Source: Thermoleophilia bacterium (GTDB lineage Bacteria > Actinomycetota > Thermoleophilia > Gaiellales > SKUG01). From it: a stretch of 13,630 nucleotides of DNA. The position numbers were made by a program, and so were the translations under genes. The notes beneath the pieces were generated by a model. It saw only the letters and a list, made by a program, of their open reading frames with translations. It did no database searches and had not been told where the DNA came from. Below are positions 8,601 through 13,183 of the stretch, piece by piece (within the stretch, counting starts at the first letter, position 1; every line of letters begins with the position of its first letter). Location of the stretch: NCBI GenBank assembly GCA_020438525.1, contig JAGQUL010000129.1, positions 1 through 13,630 on the forward strand, written 5' to 3'.

Positions 8601-11329
8601 GCGACGCGTGGGGTGGCCAGGAGCGGTTCGACGCACACGTCGACAAGCATCTCGGCGACTACAACCCTGCTCGCTACGAGGCCGCCGGCCTCGAGCTTCC
8701 CACCACGCGTGACGGTCGCCCGATCACCGATGCGGCGACCTACCACGAGCGAGCGCTCGACTACCGCGAGATGGCGGTCACGGGCCGGCTCGAAGACGGC
8801 GTGACCTCGTACCCGCGCGCCAACGGCGGCACGATGCTCGTCAACTCGCGCACGAACGAGATCGCGTTCATCAACGCCGACGGCACCGTCGGCTCGCTCT
8901 TCCCGCTCTACAACGTGAAGTCGCGCGCCGACGGCAGCTACGCCCGCAACGGCAACCCCGAGAACCGGCTCAACTCCTACGTCACCAAGGAGCTGCAGAG
9001 CGACAACCTCGTGTACGCGGTGCGCCGCGCGAACGAGACCGGCGACGCGGCGGGCATGCAGCAGGCGCTCGACTCGCTGCAGCAGCTGAACCAGAACCGC
9101 TACGACGCGGTGGTCCGTGAGCTCGACTCCGAGCAGACCCACCCGAACGAGACGCTGTCTCCTGCTGCTGCCGGTGCGCCGATCCCCGAGTGGGGTCGCC
9201 GCACGACCCGCAACAACGTGGGCCGCCTCGAGGCACCGATCCCGCGCGAGTACGAGACGCGCGGTGGACTGGCGATGCGCAACCAGCAGGCTCCGGCCAG
9301 CCGCGCGCTGCTCGGCTCGTTCGACCCGAACAACCAGTTCGCTCCGATCGCGCGCGGCGCCGACCAGAACGGCCGCGTGGTCGTCGACCGGCCGCTGGCG
9401 TGGAAGGAGCCGTCGATCGAGGGCGTGATCGAGCTCAATCCCGATCTGGTGGCGCGCTTCGGCGGTGCCGACGTGATCCGCGCGAACCCGGGCCTGCTCG
9501 ACGGCCACACGATCAACGTGCGTCGCTCGAACGGCGCGATCGAGGGCGGCTGGCGCATCGACGGGCTCGGCGCCGACGGCACCGTGCGCGCAGGCATGTT
9601 CGAGACCCGGTCGATGGATGTGGGTGAGCTGATCGTGCGCCGCCAGCAGGCCGACCCGAGCTTCGATGGACGGGCCGCGCTCGCGTCGGTGATCGATTCC
9701 GATCCGGCGCTGCTCATGAACCGCCCGCTGCGCGTTCGTCGCTCCGACTCGTCGATCGAGCGCGGCAACGTGGCGCACAACATCGACGACGGCTGGTCAG
9801 CCACCCGATTCGGCCGCGCGGCCGACGGCTCGCTCACCGTCGACCTCGCGAAGAACTACCGCTTCGAGGACCTCACCGGCGAACTCGCGGCACGCGCGAA
9901 GCAGCAGGGTTACAAGAACGGTGACGTGATCACGGTGCACCGCGAGCGGATCCCGCTCTCGGAGGTGCTCGACTACAACCGTGCCCGCCTCGAGGGCGAC
10001 CACGGTCAGGTGCCGAACATCGAGGTTCGATACCAGGAGCCGAACGGGCCGGTGATCGGCACCAACCGCAACCTGGCGGATGGTCCGGCCACCGCGCGCG
10101 CCGACCAGGCAGTGGTGCACACCCAGGCCGCGCTCGACTACCTCTACTCGCGCTACGGCTACGTGCCGACCGGTGGCGACATCACGCTCGTGATCGACGC
10201 GAATGGTGCGCACAACAACGCGTCGATGCAGTCGCGTGGCAACGTGCTGCGCATCGGTACGCACGACTCCAACGGCGGGGCGTTCGACCCGAGCGTGATC
10301 ATGCACGAGCTCGGCCACAAGATGGTCGACGACCTCACGCTCGGCCACTACGGCGACAATCTGCAGGCCGGCTCGATCCACGAGGGCATCGCCGACGTGA
10401 TGGCGGCGGGCTGGACTCACGATGCGATCATCGGCCGCGTGTTCAACGGCGACGGCTCCGCGATCCGCGACATCCGCACCGGCGAGATGCTGATCGGCAG
10501 CCGCGACCAGTGGAACGCCGCCGCGCAGAGCGCCGAGGGTGCCGGAGCGCACCGCGGTTCGGGCGTCATCACCGGCGTTGCGAGCCGCCTCGTCGACCCG
10601 GTCAGCACGAACGCGCGTCCTGACGTGGCCACTCGCACCGGTGGCCTGCAGTGGGGCGAGGTCGGCGACCTGTACCACGACGCGCTCGCCACCGGCGGGA
10701 TGCGGACGCAGATGGACTTCGACTCGTTCTCCGACAGCCTGCGGATCGCCGCGGCGCAGCGCTACGGGATCGACAGCCCGCAGTACCGGCGCGTGGCGGA
10801 CTCGCTCGACATCGCCGGGCTCGGTGCGCGCCCGGCACCGGGCAGCTACGTGTCGCGGATCACGTCGCGCAGCACGGTCGAGCATGGCCTGCAGGTCGTG
10901 GGCTACGACCAGCGCGGGTTCGCGGTCGTGCGCAATGCGGCCGGCCAGGAGTTCTACCAGCTGCCCGAGCAGCTGCTCACCGGCGGCGGCCGCTCCGTTC
11001 GCGTCGATGCAAACGGCCGCGTGATTCCGATCGAGCCGCGTCCGTCGCAGCCCGCAGCTGGCTACCGCGCTGCCGGCACCGAGGCATCAGCGTCGACCGG
11101 AGCGGTCGCGTCCACGCCCGGATCGGCGTGGGCCACGGCAGGCACCAATACGGGCGCGGGCGCTGCCAGCTCGCCGAACCTGTTTGGTCGGCTGTTCGGT
11201 GGCCTGTCGATCCTCAACGGCAACGCCACCACGCAGCCGGCGCAGCAGGCAGATCGCGACGAGCGTGCGCGCGAGCAGCGCGAGGCCGAGCTCGCGGCGC
11301 AGGCTCGTCGTCTCGATCTGACCCGCTGA
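2612..11329 (+). CDS. Giant modular toxin/effector-like protein: coiled-coil stalk, EF-hand pair, beta-repeat body, nuclease-like domain, M4-type metallopeptidase
   Basis: The product has about 2905 residues. Seen in order: a short Gly/Ser/Thr start (1-24); an Ala/Gln/Asp/Lys/Glu coiled coil (about 25-683); an EF-hand loop DTNHDGILSDAE (695-706) and a degenerate second one (713-724); an acidic Thr-rich region with about 37-residue YD/RHS-like beta repeats (about 920-1025) and similar strands up to about 1650; a hydrophobic segment (1677-1749); a Pro/His/Asp/Thr linker (about 1855-1910); a BECR RNase-like domain (about 1985-2105; H2009, H2013, then R..NGGTMLV and INADGTVGSLF); a duplicated 72-residue module (2287-2430); and an M4-like peptidase (about 2490-2740) with HELGH (2565-2569), third zinc ligand E2591 in SIHEGIAD, and AHRGSG (H2647) matching thermolysin's catalytic-histidine motif. 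A Q/A/R/E-rich tail follows. I found no cysteine, signal peptide or lipobox. Known of the families: such modules occur in polymorphic toxins and injected effectors. Inferred: an exported antagonistic or host-directed effector. A giant structural protein with an autoprocessing protease is the alternative. Secretion route and target are unknown. Confidence 0.85.
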   Translation: MARIDGSTGVATPSGRTGSGSNTAAVNAAQTNLTAAQQRVSTTRDGISTLQSAYDSINSQYETANTAYTTAQTSYQQLNSQVEALNSKVTTAQQGVDTAKTASDAAQTKLDAAKTKLDTANQQKETAQTELDAAQQALDAAQSKADTSQEALDAAQEKVDAAKEKFDAAQEKVDGAQQKVDTAQQRVDTAQQAVDTAQQRVDTAQQALDTAQQRVDTAQQAVDTAQQRLDTAQTAVDAAQQRTDTAQTALDNAQTTLDAANDRVDGARSALDSATTELSSATEAFEAAQSALETATADVTAKQGELDSATAAVGKAQTRATNAQAAVSSAQGAVNSAQSALSSAEARLRANPNDASAKAAVSNARARLNSARGKLAAAQNEQKAAQAALQQAQDAERRAKQALEQAKERKRKAEDELKAATERKQKAEDAKRKAEDELKAAEQAQKEAQDALKAAQEELKAAQEELKAAQDELKAAQDELKAAQDELKTAQEELKAAQDELKEAQEELKTAQEELKAAQDELKAAQDELKAAQDELEAAKTEQEDAQKELEAKQKELDDATKALEEKQKAVDEAQSKLDDAVEAADLAQTDVDDAQKALDDAKQDLEDAQKELDDAKKEQDELKAKADEAKAEMESKKQEADRLKAEADDKKQDLADAKARLTQLQSEVDAAQAALDQAKNAKGPEAEAPKIEGDTNHDGILSDAERKALADAKNLDGALTPEEAAALQKQQDELRAAEDAARERYNDVNGAVTNSSDAQSQAAMNKSLQDQANQEIIDERRRYYEQNPYYVDANGTVFVASVDAHGNLQLQRNSSQPAKGNDPATQTERTATIETNRNRTDVEKIVTGAGTTAAPKRTQTTTVKTDPKGEQTSAQIKLEEEAKANDGSSVHRTSQEDYDARNVKTQSLQEETTTSPAGDTSTQRVTTSYHEDGTSPSRVLNEQEQKGADGSESSHVVDTNYARDGVSPTRQVVTDDSKDKDGNQSGTRAETEYNGAGEPDNTYIQRTGDREDGVPATEYVTWGANGDVTQRIEGGTEATRDQFRDYLTNGTQPPKHDIPAEPEPLDFNEWKSQQEADGTRVGGYAAMNLYRQYTDEFNDTTHKDWEAERDRLQAINDQSDLQRVDPDRIINGEDPIKWTRQDDDRFTSESLGGRPLIEPIKPSTDTPSVFEVPAQLQARANAQAIDSSPYAKDPAKLAQLSQEQADYEERLAKATTDDARERIMREYFANHDYWIDHGTGPDAQPTLMAAAWSNGAPQSELFGGARLADPHATAARTGIEGTDDMGQPATIDVVKNMFVDGSRDDVIHTTYDGPAGASREVVDGTHTNAAGVVTEHDRNAQSMVSRTAEGKSPLAVTEITRERFNETTGKPQGEQYNAVATSDATMTSLEERRDQYDANGTIYDTTIDSTNMSRNYDADITDDFLKANQDIIDLARSDDFKVDRDGQEVTVPPAGSYLITSHTDIDYDGEGNATHQTVDESSTMVQDAGDDNHNGVRVVETDTHREAGAVGGGATIFDEQGNLVVPEDVTTSIKSTEFDPDAGTAGGNHGTGHQLREITSITMHRTMNPDGSSSDEWATPLTTQTLREGFDDDWQFDEKYLKTEPNGQVVVNDKGEPQFVKIGDEIRDANGNVVRAGADRFEDGEIPPWFDGEDFEIHHEDLDFADKFEEFMEGWGGKIVGVAAIVAGIGAAAFTGGASLALTAVGVGLASTTFAYTALNYSQGEASGWDLAIAGAGVALAALPAITSVKQLANASRVASEARAAGLAENVVDDLAKQALRGSAGFGHTAETALKGAETIEHGMDGLDVYDAGRAAMQGDFWGAGMMLFAVGAGSAVSRVRAGSVPGGIPDVETGPHGGTPDIPDLPDTPRLGGPDGTPHTPDVPHVPDTPHVDTPHVDTPATSQGAPTVRTNPIDAPGSSTTRPITGSSTGDQPRVAAAHGNGVEGSGPGVGATSTGAAGAGQLQLPDATRPTSPTPADFSAHVDNPRADGVAAGDAWGGQERFDAHVDKHLGDYNPARYEAAGLELPTTRDGRPITDAATYHERALDYREMAVTGRLEDGVTSYPRANGGTMLVNSRTNEIAFINADGTVGSLFPLYNVKSRADGSYARNGNPENRLNSYVTKELQSDNLVYAVRRANETGDAAGMQQALDSLQQLNQNRYDAVVRELDSEQTHPNETLSPAAAGAPIPEWGRRTTRNNVGRLEAPIPREYETRGGLAMRNQQAPASRALLGSFDPNNQFAPIARGADQNGRVVVDRPLAWKEPSIEGVIELNPDLVARFGGADVIRANPGLLDGHTINVRRSNGAIEGGWRIDGLGADGTVRAGMFETRSMDVGELIVRRQQADPSFDGRAALASVIDSDPALLMNRPLRVRRSDSSIERGNVAHNIDDGWSATRFGRAADGSLTVDLAKNYRFEDLTGELAARAKQQGYKNGDVITVHRERIPLSEVLDYNRARLEGDHGQVPNIEVRYQEPNGPVIGTNRNLADGPATARADQAVVHTQAALDYLYSRYGYVPTGGDITLVIDANGAHNNASMQSRGNVLRIGTHDSNGGAFDPSVIMHELGHKMVDDLTLGHYGDNLQAGSIHEGIADVMAAGWTHDAIIGRVFNGDGSAIRDIRTGEMLIGSRDQWNAAAQSAEGAGAHRGSGVITGVASRLVDPVSTNARPDVATRTGGLQWGEVGDLYHDALATGGMRTQMDFDSFSDSLRIAAAQRYGIDSPQYRRVADSLDIAGLGARPAPGSYVSRITSRSTVEHGLQVVGYDQRGFAVVRNAAGQEFYQLPEQLLTGGGRSVRVDANGRVIPIEPRPSQPAAGYRAAGTEASASTGAVASTPGSAWATAGTNTGAGAASSPNLFGRLFGGLSILNGNATTQPAQQADRDERAREQREAELAAQARRLDLTR
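2939..3652 (+). repeat. 34 uninterrupted heptads (21-bp periodicity) in the coiled coil
   Basis: The frame reads as 34 consecutive seven-residue units without insertion, pattern (L/V/F)-D-x-A-Q-x-x, for example VDTAQQR and VDTAQQA. Leucine or valine falls at position a and alanine at d, an alanine-type tight coiled-coil core. Units around 3149-3316 are nearly identical at DNA level, so they have probably grown by local duplication. Expected product: a rod roughly 35 nm long from this block alone, if a continuous helix at about 0.15 nm per residue. Confidence 0.9.
3965..4237 (+). repeat. 13 near-identical 21-bp repeats encoding LKAAQDE/LKAAQEE heptads
   Basis: Thirteen tandem units encode L-(K/E)-(A/T/E)-A-(Q/K)-(E/D/T)-E. 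Neighbouring units differ mostly by synonymous or E/D changes, which points to recent slippage or unequal-crossing expansion. The frame is kept because the unit is a multiple of three. It is the second heptad block of the giant protein's stalk, separated from the first by a charged helical stretch rich in RKAEDELKAA motifs. Unit number may vary between strains. Confidence 0.9.
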
Positions 11330-11330
11330 T

Positions 11331-11816
11331 TCAGCCCTGAGCGGGCGGCTGGCCGCCCTGGTCCTTGCCGAAGTTCGGGTCGAGGATGCGCGCGGCCTCC
11401 ACGACCGGAGCGAGGATCGCCTGCAGGGGCGTCATCAGCGCCTGCAGCGACGCCTGCGGATCGGCCTGCGTCGTGTCGGCCGCGGCCTCGGTGAGCAGCG
11501 CCTCCACGCCGGCAGCAGCCTGACGCAGCGACTCGTTGCGCTCGGCAAGCTCGGGCGCGAGCGCGATCGCACCGTCGATCGCGTTGAACATCATCATCTT
11601 GGCCTGCTCGGGCGAGACCTTCTCGAGCATCTGCGCGACGAGGTCGGCACGGCTGGCAGTCTGGCCGGCCATCGACTTGCTCATTGCGGTGAACGATGCG
11701 ACGGTGGCGATGCCGACGGGGATCCCCGCAAGCGCCTTGGCGGCTTCCTCACGAGTGGTCGGCGCGGTGGGCACGTCGGTGCGGGCGGCCGCAACGGCGG
11801 CGGGAGCGATGTTCAT
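11331..11816 (-). CDS. Small alanine-rich helical protein of unknown function, convergent with the giant gene
   Basis: I do not recognise this 161-residue protein. It is Ala/Glu/Met-rich and predicted mostly helical: a Pro/Ala/Thr-rich start (1-20), a mildly hydrophobic helix around IPVGIATVASFTAM (32-45), a Met-rich helix AKMMMFNAIDGAIAL (71-85), an amphipathic Ala/Glu helix (86-112), a helix ending in EAARILDPNF, and a disordered Gln/Gly/Pro tail. It has no signal peptide and no cysteine. The ATG at 11816 is supported by a good GGAGGA site (11826-11831, minus strand, 9-nt spacer). Its stop is 1 nt from the giant gene's stop, on the opposite strand. A partner, chaperone or immunity role for the giant protein is conceivable only by proximity, since such genes normally follow the toxin on the same strand. 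Confidence 0.8.
   Translation of the reverse strand: MNIAPAAVAAARTDVPTAPTTREEAAKALAGIPVGIATVASFTAMSKSMAGQTASRADLVAQMLEKVSPEQAKMMMFNAIDGAIALAPELAERNESLRQAAAGVEALLTEAAADTTQADPQASLQALMTPLQAILAPVVEAARILDPNFGKDQGGQPPAQG
11343..11358. terminator. Possible terminator hairpin 14 nt past the giant gene's stop
   Basis: GGGCGGC and GCCGCCC face each other across two bases, an effective 6-bp GC stem with a CTGG loop. It lies just downstream of the giant gene and inside the last codons of the convergent small gene. There is no T-run, so intrinsic termination is uncertain. It is the only strong hairpin at this junction, where no intergenic space exists. Confidence 0.3.
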
Positions 11817-11851
11817 GAACCTGGGTCCTCCATGACAGCTGGGTAAGAGTC

Positions 11852-11870
11852 CGTCGGCCTCCCGCCGACG
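11852..11870. other. Perfect 7-bp stem hairpin in the leader of the small convergent gene
   Basis: CGTCGGC, loop CTCCC, GCCGACG. Read on the minus strand it falls between the candidate -10 box (11882-11887) and the GGAGGA ribosome site (11826-11831) of the 161-residue gene. It could be a leader structure of that gene. Alternatively it could help end transcription from the SseB-like gene, which reads in the same direction and stops 119 bases upstream. Confidence 0.35.
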
Positions 11871-11881
11871 ATCCGTCGAGA

Positions 11882-11887
11882 ATCGTA
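11882..11887 (-). promoter_or_regulatory. Candidate -10 box (TACGAT) for the small convergent gene
   Basis: On the minus strand TACGAT is preceded by CATG and would start transcription near 11875, giving a leader of about 58 nt containing a hairpin and GGAGGA. No TTGnnn -35 is seen at 16-18 nt, so it would depend on the -10 element or an activator. Confidence 0.3.
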
Positions 11888-11988
11888 CATGACGGTGACG
11901 ACGACGACCTGCGGCTCCCGCGAAATCTGCACCCTCCGGCTCGAACGCGTTTCCGGCGATACCCGTTCCGGCCGATGCGTCGTGAGCG

Positions 11989-12786
11989 TCACACCACGCC
12001 GATGAGCGGCTCGGGCAGTGGACCGCTGGGCTGCAGGATCGGCTCGGCGACGTGCCGCACCTGCGGCATCGCGTCGTAGGCGACCGAGTCGGTGGCCTCG
12101 CCGGTCAGGAACGTGAGCACGCGTCGGGCGTCCTCGCGCAGCTCGTAGTCGGCGCGGCCGTCCTCGTCGCCCACCACGATCAGCTGGTGGAAGTCGTCGA
12201 GCGCGGGCTCGGTGTGCTCGTCGTGCAGCGCGTAGCGTGCGACGAACGCGAACGCCGCGCCACGCGCGACGAGCTCGCGCAGCAGCAGCTCGCGCCGGTC
12301 CACCGAGAGCTCCTCGTCCTGCGGGTGCAGCGTCACGAGCGTGCGCCGGTCGAAGGTCCGAACGCCTGCGCCGGCGCGTTGGGTGCGCAGCCAGTCGGCG
12401 AGCTCGCGAATGCGTGCCGCCTCGAGCACGAGCTGCTCCTCGCTGCCCGGATTGACATGGATGCCGACGTGGTTGGCTGCGGCGAGCAGGACCAGGTCGT
12501 CGCCGGCGATCGGCACGGTGGGCGTGTCCTCGCCCGCGGTGGGCGCGTCCGGATCCATGATCGCCGCCATGTCGGTGTAGGCGCCGAGCAGCCACGTGCC
12601 GTCGCGCGAGCGGCTGATCCCGAGGGGCAGCGGCTCGCCCTTGGGCAGGCGTCCGTCGTCGTCCACGTCGAGGCTGCCGTCGTGTGCCAGCGCAAGCGTG
12701 GATGCAAGTAGCAGCTCGGTGGCGTCCGCACCCGCGTCGAGCGCGTCGCGGAAGGGCTGGTTGGGGTAGCTCGGCAGGGTTCGCAT
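11989..12786 (-). CDS. SseB-like domain protein (SseB N-terminal-type plus C-terminal-type region)
   Basis: The 265-residue product carries a region matching the SseB N-terminal family: LPLGISRSRDGTWLLGAYTD (53-72, the beta-strand pair leading to the 'fTD' turn), VPIAGDDLVLLAAANHVGIH (91-110), and the characteristic VNPGSEEQLVLEAARIREL (111-129). The second half, with LLRELVARGAAFAFVARYAL (168-187) and FHQLIVVGDEDGRADYELR (199-217), resembles the SseB C-terminal domain. SseB proteins are small cytosolic proteins, named from an enhanced-serine-sensitivity phenotype, whose biochemical role is poorly known; in actinobacteria they are often found alone. The frame extends to 12960, but those extra residues come from repeats, so ATG 12786 is chosen. 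A weak GGGGCGAG site lies upstream. It is separated from the small gene by 172 bp, enough for independent transcription. Confidence 0.82.
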   Translation of the reverse strand: MRTLPSYPNQPFRDALDAGADATELLLASTLALAHDGSLDVDDDGRLPKGEPLPLGISRSRDGTWLLGAYTDMAAIMDPDAPTAGEDTPTVPIAGDDLVLLAAANHVGIHVNPGSEEQLVLEAARIRELADWLRTQRAGAGVRTFDRRTLVTLHPQDEELSVDRRELLLRELVARGAAFAFVARYALHDEHTEPALDDFHQLIVVGDEDGRADYELREDARRVLTFLTGEATDSVAYDAMPQVRHVAEPILQPSGPLPEPLIGVV

Positions 12787-12837
12787 GGCGGCGGTGATGC
12801 TCGCCCCGCCGACTGCGAAACCGATTCCCGCGCATCT

Positions 12838-12897
12838 CTGCAGCTTCCCGCACCGACCTGCCGCTTCGCGCACCGACCTGCCGCTCCGCGCACCGGA
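12838..12897. repeat. Three tandem 20-bp repeats upstream of the SseB-like gene
   Basis: Units start at 12838, 12858 and 12878 and read approximately CTGCCGCTTCGCGCACCGAC. The middle and last units differ at a few positions, and the first has CTGCAGCTTCCC instead. A decayed fourth unit (TCTGCACGCACCG) follows. The core matches the hairpin arms at 2399-2433. They lie between the SseB-like gene and the large palindromes, in the 397-bp gap 12787-13183, which otherwise holds only the palindromes and a promoter for the last gene. Confidence 0.75.
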
Positions 12898-12943
12898 TCT
12901 GCACGCACCGTGCCCGCCGCCCGCCGCCCGCCGCGCGCCTCGC

Positions 12944-12994
12944 GAGACGTATGTACACAACCCGCGCTATCCGCGGTTTTCGTGCATACGTCTC
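12944..12994. repeat. 51-bp hairpin repeat, copy 1
   Basis: It begins GAGACGTATG and ends CATACGTCTC. The two 23-base arms are complementary at 19 positions around a 5-base loop CTATC; the terminal 10 bp and the CCGCG/CGCGG next to the loop pair perfectly. It recurs at 13016 with the same internal mismatches. A REP-like or miniature mobile element is the likely nature. Confidence 0.85.
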
Positions 12995-13015
12995 CCCCAC
13001 CACCACCCGCCGCGC

Positions 13016-13066
13016 GAGACGTATGTACACAACCCGCGCCATCCGCGGTTTTCGTGCATACGTCTC
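13016..13066. repeat. 51-bp hairpin repeat, copy 2
   Basis: Identical to copy 1 except in the loop (CCATC for CTATC), and offset from it by exactly 72 bp with a 21-bp C-rich spacer (CCCCACCACCACCCGCC...). It lies 117 bp upstream of the last gene. Both copies are in the same orientation, so this is a short tandem pair rather than an inverted pair. Confidence 0.85.
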
Positions 13067-13171
13067 GTGCGTTTGGACTGGCCGCGTGACCGGAGTCAGG
13101 CGTACGACGGGGTACGGTTCGGTCGCAATCGGGGTGGTCGGCTGCGCGGCGGCGGTGGCGATTGGATTCGG

Positions 13172-13177
13172 TAGGGT
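13172..13177 (+). promoter_or_regulatory. -10 box (TAGGGT) giving a leaderless start for the last gene
   Basis: TAGGGT is followed by exactly six bases (CGCGCC) and then ATG at 13184. That is the standard spacing for transcription beginning at the A of the start codon. There is no Shine-Dalgarno sequence in the interval, in keeping with leaderless translation, which is common in actinobacteria. No good -35 was seen. Confidence 0.5.
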
Positions 13178-13183
13178 CGCGCC

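Noticed and set aside
5417..9778. 1453-codon minus-strand frame
   Set aside because: Arg/Val/Ala-rich shadow produced by strong third-position GC bias of the giant gene; no motif recognised.
12787..12960. 58-codon N-terminal extension of the SseB-like protein
   Set aside because: Encoded by the 20-bp tandem repeats and one hairpin arm; Arg/Gly/Cys-rich and unlike SseB.
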